Assembly (NCBI RefSeq): GCF_900230215.1
Contig: NZ_LT907982.1
Span: forward strand, 2,604,001 to 2,668,000
DNA length: 64,000 nucleotides
Direction of reading: 5' to 3'
Origin: Jatrophihabitans sp. GAS493
GTDB lineage: Bacteria; Actinomycetota; Actinomycetes; Mycobacteriales; Jatrophihabitantaceae
This document shows, in pieces, positions 1 through 8,668 of the stretch (positions are counted from its first letter, which is position 1; each line of letters opens with the position of its first letter). The translations under genes were made by a program, and so were the position numbers. Below the pieces are notes generated by a model, which was given only the letters and a program-made list of their open reading frames with translations, made no database searches and had not been told where the DNA came from.

Positions 1-201
1 GATCGCTTCGCGCTGTCGCGAGCATCGGCCGCATCCGTCAATTCTGCCGTGCGATGCAGCGCCAAGTCACGACACGCGCCATGATGGTGCAGAGTTGTTG
101 TAAGTCGGCAGCGCGTTCTTCGCCGTGAGGTGGTCGAGCCTGCTGGGTAACAACGCCGTGGCGACGGGCGCTCGCGGCTCATTTCGAGGATAGGTTCGCC
201 G
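1..201. other. Window edge, no gene recognised
   Basis: I see no convincing gene here. The last bases hold a TANNNT box (TAGGTT, 191-196) five nucleotides before the Ku start, so the right edge is probably the Ku promoter. Confidence 0.5.
191..201 (+). promoter_or_regulatory. Leaderless -10 box for Ku
   Basis: TAGGTT ends five nucleotides before the GTG start at 202, with no Shine-Dalgarno sequence between them. This is the arrangement expected of a leaderless actinobacterial transcript. No clear -35 is visible. Confidence 0.4.
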
Positions 202-1311
202 GTGCGATCGATCTGGAAGGGTGCCGTCTCATTCGGTTTGGTGAGTATCGGCGTCAAGATGTACTCCGCGACAGAAGAGCGCGATGTGAGCTTTCACCAG
301 GTGCGCCGCAGCGACGGCTCCCGCATCAGATACCGGCGGGTGGCCGAGGCTGACGGCGAAGAGGTGGCCTACGGCGACATCGCGAAGGGTTACGCACTTC
401 CGAGCGGAGAGATCGTCGTGCTGACGGACGAGGATTTCGCCGACCTGCCGCTGCCTACAGTGCGCGCGGTGGACGTGCTGCAGTTCGTGCCGGACGAGCA
501 GATAGACCCGATCTACTTCGCGAAGAGCTACTACCTTGAGCCGGAACAGTCCGCGGTGAAGCCCTATGTGCTGCTCCGGGACGCGCTCGCCGACAGCGGC
601 ATGGTGGCCGTGGTCAAGGTCGCCATCCGCAACCGGGAGCAACTGGCCACCCTGCGGGTGCGCGAGGGCGTCATCGTGCTCGAGACGATGGTCTGGCCCG
701 ACGAGGTGCGCGAGGCCGACTTCGCCTTCCTGGAGACCGACGTAACGCTGCGCCCGCAGGAGCGCGACATGGCCCAGTCGCTGGTGCAGAGCATGTCGGG
801 CGACTTCGACCCGGAGCAGTACACCGACGAGTACCGCGCGGCGCTGCAGCAGGTGATCGACGCCAAGGTCGAGGGGCGTGAAGTGGTCGAGGTGGCCGAC
901 GCCCAGCCGTCGACTGGCACAGTTATTGACCTGATGGCTGCGCTGCGGGCGTCGGTGGACGCTGCGAAGCGGGGCCGGGGAGAAGCGACCGGCAAGGAAG
1001 CGACCGGCACGGAAGCGAGTGCCAAGGCACCGCCGGCGGCCAAGACCCCGGCGAGTCAGACCCCGGCGAAGAAGGCGGCCGCGAAGACGACGGCGGCGAA
1101 GGCAGCCGCGAAGAAGGCGCCCCCGACGAAGTCGACGGCGTCCAAGTCCACGGCGGCCAAGTCCACGGCGTCCAAGTCCACGGCGGAGAAGCCGGCGGCG
1201 AAGCGGGCCCCGGCGAAGAAAACTCCGGCCAAGGCAGCCGCGAAGAAGGCGACGGCGAGCAACCAAGAATCAGCCAAGCACGAGTCGACTCGGGCCCGAC
1301 GTACCGCGTAA
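202..1311 (+). CDS. ku: Non-homologous end-joining protein Ku
   Basis: Bacterial Ku forms a homodimeric ring on double-strand DNA ends and recruits LigD for end joining. The N-terminus (RSIWKGAVSFGLVSIGVKMYS) and the core to about residue 255 are typical of the family. The last roughly 110 residues are a low-complexity Lys/Ala/Pro/Thr tail with PAKK- and AAKKA-type repeats. Such tails are known in mycobacterial Ku, where they contact DNA; M. tuberculosis Ku is shorter at about 273 residues. Part of the tail is encoded by three tandem 15-bp units (1141-1185). GTG start at 202. No ligD lies next to it here, but AdnAB, the competing resection machine, is 5 kb downstream. Confidence 0.95.
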   Translation: MRSIWKGAVSFGLVSIGVKMYSATEERDVSFHQVRRSDGSRIRYRRVAEADGEEVAYGDIAKGYALPSGEIVVLTDEDFADLPLPTVRAVDVLQFVPDEQIDPIYFAKSYYLEPEQSAVKPYVLLRDALADSGMVAVVKVAIRNREQLATLRVREGVIVLETMVWPDEVREADFAFLETDVTLRPQERDMAQSLVQSMSGDFDPEQYTDEYRAALQQVIDAKVEGREVVEVADAQPSTGTVIDLMAALRASVDAAKRGRGEATGKEATGTEASAKAPPAAKTPASQTPAKKAAAKTTAAKAAAKKAPPTKSTASKSTAAKSTASKSTAEKPAAKRAPAKKTPAKAAAKKATASNQESAKHESTRARRTA

Positions 1312-1322
1312 GGTCTCCTGCC

Positions 1323-2408
1323 ATGGTGAACCCCCAGCGACTCGTGCCGAGTCTGCGTACTCGCTCCGGGCAGCCCCGGTCGGTCCGGATCGCTCAGCTG
1401 TCGGATGAGCCGCTGCCGACCTTCGATTCGAGCATCCCCACCTGGCCGGGCCGCAAAATTCAACTTGGCGGTTCGGCGCTCTTCGTCCGCAGCACGCCGG
1501 TCTCGGCGCAGCCGTCGGGCGCGGCCGTAGAGGCTGAGCCGGCGCTCTTCGTGCACGGACTGGGTGGCTCGTCGACGAACTGGACCGATCTCGCCGCCCA
1601 GCTCTCGCCCTGGTTGGACATCGAGGCCATTGATCTGCCCGGGTTCGGACGATCCGGCCCGGCCCGGGACGACAACTACTCGACCCAGTCGTTTGCAAAC
1701 CTGGTGATCGCCTACTTGGAGCAATCCAACCGGGGCCCGGTGCACCTGTTCGGCAACTCGATGGGCGGCCTCATCTCCATCGTGGTCGCCGCTGCGAGGC
1801 CCGATCTGGTGCGGACGCTGACGCTGGTGTCGCCCGCGGTGCCCGACCTGCGGCCGGGGCGAGTGCGGGTCAACCCGCTGCCGCTGCTGCTCGTGCCGGG
1901 ATTCGGCACGTTGGCGCTGCGCAAGCTGGCGCAGACGAGCCCCAAGACGAGGGCTCGCCAAACGGTCGAGCTCGTCTTCGGTGACCCGGCCAAGGTCACG
2001 TCGAACCGGATGGCGGAGGCCATCGCCGAGGTGCAGGAGCGTGGCGGCATGAGCTGGGCATCCAGCGCCATGCTGAGTTCGCTGCGGGGCATGGTCGGCT
2101 ACTACCTGGTGGCCGGTGCCCGCGGCGCCTGGGCGCGGATGGCGTCGATCTCCGTACCTACCTTGGTGGTGTGGGGCGATCGCGACAAATTGGTCGACGT
2201 CGGCCTGGCGCCTCGCGTGGCGACGACGATTCCCGATGCGCGGCTGCTGATTCTTCCCGGCGTCGGGCATGTCGCACAGATGGAGGACCCGCAGAGCACC
2301 GCCCGAGCCTTTCTGCAGATGCGTAGCGAGACGATCGCGCAGAGTGGCCAGACGTCCGGTCGCCATGCCACCGCTAACCAGCCCCGGCCCCCGGCCGAGC
2401 AACTTTAG
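1323..2408 (+). CDS. Alpha/beta-fold hydrolase
   Basis: A 361-residue alpha/beta hydrolase with a complete triad visible: nucleophile Ser146 in GNSMGG, Asp288 in WGDRDKLVD and His316 in GVGHVAQME, plus an oxyanion HGLGG at 78-82. About 50 residues precede the fold. In M. tuberculosis a lipase (lipV) lies in this neighbourhood, but orthology cannot be shown from sequence alone. It starts 11 bp after Ku and is probably co-transcribed. The substrate is unknown; a carboxylesterase or lipase-like activity is most likely. An in-frame GTG follows the ATG directly. Confidence 0.85.
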   Translation: MVNPQRLVPSLRTRSGQPRSVRIAQLSDEPLPTFDSSIPTWPGRKIQLGGSALFVRSTPVSAQPSGAAVEAEPALFVHGLGGSSTNWTDLAAQLSPWLDIEAIDLPGFGRSGPARDDNYSTQSFANLVIAYLEQSNRGPVHLFGNSMGGLISIVVAAARPDLVRTLTLVSPAVPDLRPGRVRVNPLPLLLVPGFGTLALRKLAQTSPKTRARQTVELVFGDPAKVTSNRMAEAIAEVQERGGMSWASSAMLSSLRGMVGYYLVAGARGAWARMASISVPTLVVWGDRDKLVDVGLAPRVATTIPDARLLILPGVGHVAQMEDPQSTARAFLQMRSETIAQSGQTSGRHATANQPRPPAEQL

Positions 2409-2480
2409 TCATTTCGCAGTGGGATGAGTCGCGGCGTGTGGATTCAGCGGTTCTCAGCCTGATGTGCCACCCTGGTTACC

Positions 2481-3782
2481 GTGACTGAGCAGTCCGAGGG
2501 GAGTCGTGCGAGCGCAGTGGAGACCCGCCGCAGCGCCGCCATCGACGCCATTCAGGCTGCGCAGCGCCCGGCGACGGAACTTGATGCCGAGTATTCCCAG
2601 TACGACCGCCGCGCCCGCCAAGCACCGTCGCGACGCGCCAGTTCCGCCGCCCGCACCGCCGGCCACGCTTCGGTTCAACGTCCGGTGCCCCGTACCGCCC
2701 GCCATGCACCACCCGTGCCGGCGACCACCCGCCGACCGGGGGCGCGTCGGCCGGCCGCGGAAGGGTCGCACGTTCCCGCTCAGGCTCACCAGGCGGCGAA
2801 CGCCGAGCCGGCGTCGAGTGACGACGTGGTGGCCACCCAGCGCGCCTACGAGACCTACGAAGCGAACGCTGAGTCCGGCCCTTCGCTCATGGGCCGCACC
2901 CGGCGCTTCGTGCGGCGCTACGGTTGGCGGGCTTACGCCCTGCCGATTCTGGCCGTCGTCACTGTCGTCGCCCTAGCCAGCTCGGACAAGATAGCTGGCC
3001 GGCCGCCGGCTACTCCGGTCGCCGCCGCGCCCAGTCAATCAGCTGCCGCGCCGGCTCCGGCCGCGGCACTGCCCAGCTCTCAGCTCAAGGTCGACGCACC
3101 CGGTGCCGGGGCCGTTGACGAGCCGCTGGTCTCGGATGTGCTTCCGGCGGGTGCTGCGTACACGACTACCGGCAACGGCAAGTTCACCGTTCTCCCGGGC
3201 ACGTCGCCGGTCATCGGTCACGGACCGCTCTTCAAGTACACCGTCGATGTCGAGGGCGGGGTAACCGGCGTCGACACGGCGAAGTTCGCGTCGGTCGTCG
3301 ATTCCACGCTGGCTAACCCGCACAGCTGGATCGCCGCCGGAAACGTCTCGTTGCAGCGTGTGGCGACCTCCTCCGCGGCCGATTTCCACGTCACACTCAC
3401 CTCGTCGATGACCGTCCGCAAGTACTGCGGTTACGACCTGCCGGTCGAGACCTCCTGCTATGACTCGAGCAGCCGTCGGGTGATCGAGAACGTCGCTCGC
3501 TGGGTACGCGGTGATCTGGCCTATGTCGGTGATCTGGCTACCTACCACCTGTACATGGTCAACCATGAGGTCGGCCATGCGCTCGGGCACTCGCACAGCC
3601 ACGTCTGTCTCTCCAACGGGCTGGCTCCGGCGATGATGCAGCAGACGCTGGGGCTGAAATCGATCAGTGGCCAGATCTGCGAGTCCAACCCGTGGCCCTA
3701 CCCGGCCGGCGCCACCGACGCCCCCGGCGTCGAGTCCGCCGATACCACCACGAACAGCCCGATTCAGGTTCCGGGCAGCTAG
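2481..3782 (+). CDS. DUF3152 membrane-anchored zincin-like protein
   Basis: This 433-residue protein has a disordered Ala/Pro/Arg-rich N-terminus (about 1-140), one transmembrane helix (about 147-165, YALPILAVVTVVALASS), a Pro/Ala linker, and a C-terminal extracytoplasmic domain. That domain carries HEVGHALGHSH near residue 362, a metzincin-type HExxHxxGH zinc motif, flanked by cysteines (KYCGYD, TSCYD, VCLS, QICES) that could form disulfides. This is the actinobacterial DUF3152 family, next to moeZ in mycobacteria too. A secreted-side metalloprotease is inferred; the substrate is unknown. GTG start, with no strong ribosome-binding site. Confidence 0.85.
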   Translation: MTEQSEGSRASAVETRRSAAIDAIQAAQRPATELDAEYSQYDRRARQAPSRRASSAARTAGHASVQRPVPRTARHAPPVPATTRRPGARRPAAEGSHVPAQAHQAANAEPASSDDVVATQRAYETYEANAESGPSLMGRTRRFVRRYGWRAYALPILAVVTVVALASSDKIAGRPPATPVAAAPSQSAAAPAPAAALPSSQLKVDAPGAGAVDEPLVSDVLPAGAAYTTTGNGKFTVLPGTSPVIGHGPLFKYTVDVEGGVTGVDTAKFASVVDSTLANPHSWIAAGNVSLQRVATSSAADFHVTLTSSMTVRKYCGYDLPVETSCYDSSSRRVIENVARWVRGDLAYVGDLATYHLYMVNHEVGHALGHSHSHVCLSNGLAPAMMQQTLGLKSISGQICESNPWPYPAGATDAPGVESADTTTNSPIQVPGS

Positions 3783-3944
3783 TTCGACCGCCGCTCGGCC
3801 CGCTCGCTGAACCGTCCCGCAGCGATCCGGTACCGGCCTATAGGGTGCTCGGGAATTGTCGGCCGGGCGTCGGTCGTTACGCTCTTGGACGACACGTTGC
3901 CACAAGACGTCGAATGCAGAAGAGTTCCATCGAAGGGAAATCCA

Positions 3945-5129
3945 GTGCCAGCACCGGTGTCACTACCCATTACCTTGCCGCCGCTCGTCGAGCCGGCCGC
4001 AGAGCTGACGATCGACGAGGTCCGCCGTTACAGCCGTCACCTGATCATCCCCGAGGTGGCGATGGCTGGGCAGAAGCGGCTGAAGAACGCGAAGGTCCTC
4101 TGCGTCGGTGCCGGCGGCCTCGGCTCTCCGGCCCTGCTCTACTTGGCTGCGGCCGGGGTCGGCACGCTCGGAATCGTCGAGGACGATGTCGTCGACGAGT
4201 CGAACCTGCAGCGTCAGATCATCCACGGCCAGAGCGATATCGGACGGCCGAAGGCCGAATCGGCTCGTGACTCGGTCAAGGAGATCAACCCCTACGTGAA
4301 CGTCATCGTGCACAACGAGCGTCTCACCAACGACAACGTCCTCGAGATCTTCGCCCAGTACGACCTCATCGTGGACGGCACCGACAACTTCGCCACCCGC
4401 TACATGGTCAACGACGCCGCGGTGCTGCTGCACAAGCCCTACGTCTGGGGTTCGATCTACCGCTTCGACGGACAGGTCAGCGTCTTCTGGGACGACTACG
4501 GGCCCAACTATCGTGACCTCTACCCGGTGCCGCCGCCGCCGGGAATGGTGCCCTCCTGCGCCGAAGGTGGCGTCCTCGGCGTCCTCTGCGCCTGCATCGG
4601 CTCGGCCATGGTGAACGAGGCGATCAAGCTCATCACCGGGATCGGTGAGTCGCTGCTGGGTCGCCTGCTGGTCTTCGACGCCCTCGCGATGGAGTGGAAC
4701 GAGATCAAGATCCGCAAGGATCCGAACACCGCGCCGATCACTGAGCTGATCGACTACGAGTCCTTCTGTGGCGTCGTCTCCGAGGAGGCCCAGGCGGCCG
4801 CCGCGGGTTCGACGATCACCCCCAAGGAGCTCAAGGAGCTGCTCGACTCGGACAAGCCGGTGTACCTGGTGGACGTTCGCGAGCCCGCCGAGTGGGAGAT
4901 CGTCAGCATCCCCGGTGCCACGTTGATCCCGAAGGATCAGATTCTGCGTGGTGACGCGCTGGCCTCCCTGCCGCAGGACAAGCAAATCGTCATGTACTGC
5001 AAGACCGGCGTGCGCTCAGCCGAGACACTGGCCGCGGTGAAGGCCGCCGGTTTCAAGGACGCCCTGCACGTCCAGGGTGGCGTGACCGGCTGGGTGAACC
5101 AGGTCGACCCCAGCCTGCCGTCCTACTGA
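3945..5129 (+). CDS. moeZ: MoeZ: adenylyltransferase/sulfurtransferase
   Basis: MoeZ adenylates and thiocarboxylates sulfur-carrier proteins such as MoaD and CysO for molybdopterin and CysM-dependent cysteine synthesis. The N-terminal E1/ThiF domain has GAGGLGSP and the DESNLQRQ segment. The C-terminal rhodanese domain has VDVREPAEW and the active-site loop CKTGVRS. The GTG at 3945 is chosen because AAGGGA lies just upstream and it gives 394 residues, close to the 392 of M. tuberculosis MoeZ. An in-frame ATG at 3885 would add 20 unconvincing residues. The MoeB-type paired CxxC zinc motif is absent, which is normal for MoeZ. Confidence 0.93.
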   Translation: MPAPVSLPITLPPLVEPAAELTIDEVRRYSRHLIIPEVAMAGQKRLKNAKVLCVGAGGLGSPALLYLAAAGVGTLGIVEDDVVDESNLQRQIIHGQSDIGRPKAESARDSVKEINPYVNVIVHNERLTNDNVLEIFAQYDLIVDGTDNFATRYMVNDAAVLLHKPYVWGSIYRFDGQVSVFWDDYGPNYRDLYPVPPPPGMVPSCAEGGVLGVLCACIGSAMVNEAIKLITGIGESLLGRLLVFDALAMEWNEIKIRKDPNTAPITELIDYESFCGVVSEEAQAAAAGSTITPKELKELLDSDKPVYLVDVREPAEWEIVSIPGATLIPKDQILRGDALASLPQDKQIVMYCKTGVRSAETLAAVKAAGFKDALHVQGGVTGWVNQVDPSLPSY

Positions 5130-5144
5130 CCTTCGGCGCCACCG

Positions 5145-5495
5145 GTGGCGGAGGCTGAGGCGCGCGTCGACGAGCAGATTCTGGCTTGTGTGCGGAGCAT
5201 CCCGCGCGGTCGTGTGATGACCTACGGCGACGTCGCGGAGTATGTCGGTTCGAATGCTCCGCGACAGGTCGGTCGGGTGCTGTCCGAGTACGGTGACACC
5301 GACTCAGACGATGTGCTCGACGATTCGCCGCACTGGCAACCGCTGCCGTGGCATCGGGTGCTTCGGGCCGACGGGCGATGCGCTCCGCATCTGTTTCTCC
5401 GGCAGCGGGCTTTGCTACTGCTGGAGGGGGTTCCATTCCGCGGCGACCGGGTGCTGCTGCGGGAGTGCCGATGGGATGGTGTGTCGCCCGGCTGA
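5145..5495 (+). CDS. Alkyltransferase-like (ATL) DNA damage-binding protein
   Basis: A 116-residue protein of the MGMT C-terminal fold. The helix-turn-helix (IPRGRVMTYGDVAEYVG) and recognition region are present. The active-site PCHRV motif of O6-methylguanine methyltransferases reads PWHRVL here, with Trp for Cys. That is the signature of ATL proteins, which bind alkylated guanine without repairing it and hand the lesion to nucleotide excision repair. It lies 15 bp after moeZ and just before the adnA helicase-nuclease. GTG start. Confidence 0.88.
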   Translation: MAEAEARVDEQILACVRSIPRGRVMTYGDVAEYVGSNAPRQVGRVLSEYGDTDSDDVLDDSPHWQPLPWHRVLRADGRCAPHLFLRQRALLLLEGVPFRGDRVLLRECRWDGVSPG

Positions 5496-5560
5496 CGGCT
5501 CGGCCGGATTGAGCTTGCTACGGATACTTGCTGGAAAAATTGTCGGTACCCCATGCTGAA

Positions 5561-8500
5561 ATGGATGCCATGACCTCGCCCGACGAACAGCGTCCGTACC
5601 GCCTGGTGCGCCGCCCAGGCCGGCCGCCGGTTGTGCCCGCGCTCGACCCGGATCAGCGGCGAGTCGTGGAGCACGGTGCTGGGCGCATGCTGGTGCTGGC
5701 CGGCCCCGGCACCGGCAAGACCACGACCCTGGTCGAGGCGGCGCTAGCCCGGGTGGAGGCCGGCGTCCCGGTCGAGCAGTTGCTGATGCTGACCTTCAGC
5801 CGGCGGGCCGCGGCCGAGCTGCGCGATCGCATCACCGCCCGACTCGGGCGCACCGTGCGGCAGCCGATCGCGCGGACCTTTCATTCCTACGCCTTCGGCG
5901 TACTCCGGATGAGCGCTCTGGCCAACGGCCTGCCGAGTCCCCGCCTGCTGGCCGGTCCGGAGCAGGACGTCGTACTCCGTGAACTCATCGCCGGTGATGC
6001 GGCCAGTGGACGTTCACCGTGGCCGCAGTACCTGCAGGCCGCCACCGGCACCCGCGCCTTCGCCGGCGAGCTACGGGATCTTCTGCTGCGAGCGGTCGAG
6101 CGTGGCCTCGACGGCGACGACCTGGCTGAGCTGGGGCGCCGGAAGTCTCGGGCCGACTGGCAAGCGGCTGGCGGCTTTCTCCAGCAATATCAAGAAGTCA
6201 CCTCCCTCTCGCAGCCCGGAGCTTGGGATCCGGCGGAACTCATCCGGGCCGCGACCGACGCCCTCGCCGCAGATGAACAGCTGCTCACCGCCGAGCGGCG
6301 CCAGCGCCGGTACATCTTCGTCGACGAGTATCAGGACACCGACCCGGCCCAGGTCGAGCTGCTCTCACTCATCGCCGCCGGCAGTCAGGAGTTGATCGTC
6401 GTCGGTGATCCGGATCAGTCGATCTACGCCTTCCGGGGCACCGACTCCTCCGCGCTGAGCGACTTCGAGCACAGTTCCGCAGACGTGGAGACGGTCGCGC
6501 TGCGAACGAGCCGGCGCAGCGGCGCTGTGCTGCTGGCCGCTAGCCGGGCCGTGGCCCGGCGCCTGCCCGGCCCGGCAACCGCGCGCGCGCTGGTTGCGGC
6601 CCCGCAGGCCGCCCCCGGGCGAGTGGATGTCGCCATGCTGCACTCGGCCAGCGAAGAGGCGAGCTACGTCGCCGCGACGCTGCGCCGTGCGCACCTGGAG
6701 AACGGCCTGCCCTGGTCACGGATGGCCGTGATCGTCCGTTCCACCCGCAATTCACTCGCCGTTGTGCGTCGCGCGATGGTCACGGCCGGTGTGCCGGTGG
6801 CGGTTGCCGGAGAAGACGTGCCGCTGGCCGAGCAGCCGGCGGTCGCCCATCTGCTGACCGCGTTGGAGTGCGTCCTGCAGCCGGAGTCACTCACCAACGA
6901 GATCGCCGAGTCGCTGCTGCTCGGGCCGATCGGGGGAGCCGATTCGTTGCAACTGCGCCGGCTTCGACGTGAGCTGCGGCAGGGCGGCGACACCGCCGAC
7001 ATCGACCTGGCCCAGTTGCTCGCCGAACCGCTGACCAGCCGAACGCTGGTCGGCCGCGCCGCCCGCGCGGCGCAGCAGGTGGCCGACGTGCTCGAGGCCG
7101 GTCGGGTGGCATTGAGTCGCAAGCTCAGCGCCGAGGAGGTGCTCTGGGCGGTGTGGGACGCCACCGGGCTCGCCCGTCGCTGGCTACGCTCAAGTCAGGC
7201 CGGCGGGGCGATCGGTTCGGCCGCCGATCGGGATCTGGATTCGGTCATCGCCCTCTTCGATTCCGCCGCCCGCTTCGCCGACCGCCTGCCCGGTGCCTCC
7301 GTCGTCGAGTTCTACGAACACCTCGCCGCACAGCAGATTCCCGGAGATTCGTTGGCCGATCGCTCTCAGCGCAGCGAGGCGGTGCAGGTGCTGACGGCTC
7401 ATGCCAGTAAGGGACTGGAGTGGGACCTAGTCTGTGTGGCCGGGGTCCAGGAAGGTGTCTGGCCTGATGTCCGGCGGCGCGGTTCACTACTCGGTGCCGA
7501 CCTGCTGGTCGACGTGGTGGCCGGCCGCGACGGGCCGGGGGTCTCGTTCACCGCTCCCCAATTGGCCGAAGAACGCAGGCTCTTCTACGTCGCGATCACG
7601 CGAGCCCGAGCCCATCTGGTGATCACCGCCGTCAGTGGTGAGGATGAGCAACCGTCCCGGTTCCTGGACGAGATCGACCCGATCGACGGCGAGCGCGAGT
7701 TCGCCGAGGTGCCCCGTGGAGTCCACCTGCCGGCCGTCGTTGCGCAGTTGCGCTCGGTCGTCTGTGATCCGGGCGAGGGCAGTATCCGAGTCGATGCAGC
7801 GGCCCAGGAGCTCGCCCGGCTGGCCGAAGCCGGAGTCGCCGGGGCCGACCCGAGGCAATGGTGGGGGATCCTGCCCCTGTCCAGTGAGGAGCCGGTCGCC
7901 GATCCGGATCGGCCGGTTCCGCTGAGCCCCTCACACCTCGATTCATTTCTTCGCTGCGAGGTGCAGACTCTGCTGCGCCAGTTCGGTGCCCGCAAGGACG
8001 ACCAGTTGAGCGCCTCCCTGGGCACCCTGATCCACGAAGTGGCGGCGATCGCCCCGCCCGAGGCGACGCTGGCCGACTTCGAGGCGCTGCTGGACGAGCG
8101 ATGGCACCGTCTCGATTTCGGCGCGGCCTGGGTTGGCACTCATCAGCGGCTGAAGGCCCGGAAAATGCTGGTCAAACTACTTGAGTGGCTGTCGAGCAAG
8201 AAGTCGCAGCTGGTCGCCGTCGAAGAGAGCTTCTCAATCGACGTCGTCGATGCTGTGCTCCGCGGCCGGGTGGATCGACTGGAGCGTGACCCGGCCGGGC
8301 GCCTAGTCGTCGTCGACTACAAGACGGGATCCAGCAAGGCCAAGACAGACAGCCTGCTCTCCAATCCGCAGCTCGCGACGTATCAGCTGGCGGTCGAAGG
8401 GGGCGGCTTCGCGCGCGTCGACGACTCGACCGAGGCCGGCGGTGCAATGCTCGTGCAACTTGGCGACTCCGCAGCGAGCGTCGGGGTCCAGCCCCAGCCG

Positions 8501-8668
8501 CCCCTGGCCGAGCACGAAGATCCGACCTGGATAGCCGACACGGTGGCTGAGGTGGCGGCGAAGATGCGTGACTCCACGTTCATCGCCGCGCAGAACGACT
8601 ACTGCCGGATGTGCGATGTGAAAGCCAGCTGTCCGCTCACCCCGTCCGGGCGTCAGGTGACCGCGTGA
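5561..8668 (+). CDS. adnA: AdnA: helicase-nuclease subunit
   Basis: AdnAB is the actinobacterial heterodimeric motor-nuclease that resects double-strand breaks. Visible are Walker A GPGTGKTT (about 48-55), Walker B FVDEYQDTDPAQ, UvrD motif V/VI (TAHASKGLEWD; FYVAITRARAHL), and a C-terminal RecB-type nuclease with VVVDYKTGS. Four cysteines (FLRCEV and YCRMCDVKASCPL) match the Fe-S cluster arrangement of AdnA/AddB nuclease domains. From ATG 5561 the protein is 1035 residues, close to the 1045 of M. smegmatis AdnA. An ATG at 5570 and an upstream TTG at 5528 are alternatives. Its stop overlaps the adnB start. Confidence 0.92.
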   Translation: MDAMTSPDEQRPYRLVRRPGRPPVVPALDPDQRRVVEHGAGRMLVLAGPGTGKTTTLVEAALARVEAGVPVEQLLMLTFSRRAAAELRDRITARLGRTVRQPIARTFHSYAFGVLRMSALANGLPSPRLLAGPEQDVVLRELIAGDAASGRSPWPQYLQAATGTRAFAGELRDLLLRAVERGLDGDDLAELGRRKSRADWQAAGGFLQQYQEVTSLSQPGAWDPAELIRAATDALAADEQLLTAERRQRRYIFVDEYQDTDPAQVELLSLIAAGSQELIVVGDPDQSIYAFRGTDSSALSDFEHSSADVETVALRTSRRSGAVLLAASRAVARRLPGPATARALVAAPQAAPGRVDVAMLHSASEEASYVAATLRRAHLENGLPWSRMAVIVRSTRNSLAVVRRAMVTAGVPVAVAGEDVPLAEQPAVAHLLTALECVLQPESLTNEIAESLLLGPIGGADSLQLRRLRRELRQGGDTADIDLAQLLAEPLTSRTLVGRAARAAQQVADVLEAGRVALSRKLSAEEVLWAVWDATGLARRWLRSSQAGGAIGSAADRDLDSVIALFDSAARFADRLPGASVVEFYEHLAAQQIPGDSLADRSQRSEAVQVLTAHASKGLEWDLVCVAGVQEGVWPDVRRRGSLLGADLLVDVVAGRDGPGVSFTAPQLAEERRLFYVAITRARAHLVITAVSGEDEQPSRFLDEIDPIDGEREFAEVPRGVHLPAVVAQLRSVVCDPGEGSIRVDAAAQELARLAEAGVAGADPRQWWGILPLSSEEPVADPDRPVPLSPSHLDSFLRCEVQTLLRQFGARKDDQLSASLGTLIHEVAAIAPPEATLADFEALLDERWHRLDFGAAWVGTHQRLKARKMLVKLLEWLSSKKSQLVAVEESFSIDVVDAVLRGRVDRLERDPAGRLVVVDYKTGSSKAKTDSLLSNPQLATYQLAVEGGGFARVDDSTEAGGAMLVQLGDSAASVGVQPQPPLAEHEDPTWIADTVAEVAAKMRDSTFIAAQNDYCRMCDVKASCPLTPSGRQVTA

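Noticed and set aside
229-1266. Minus-strand ORF of 345 codons opposite Ku
   Set aside because: Arg/Leu-rich sequence produced by the complement of the Ku gene and its Lys/Ala tail.
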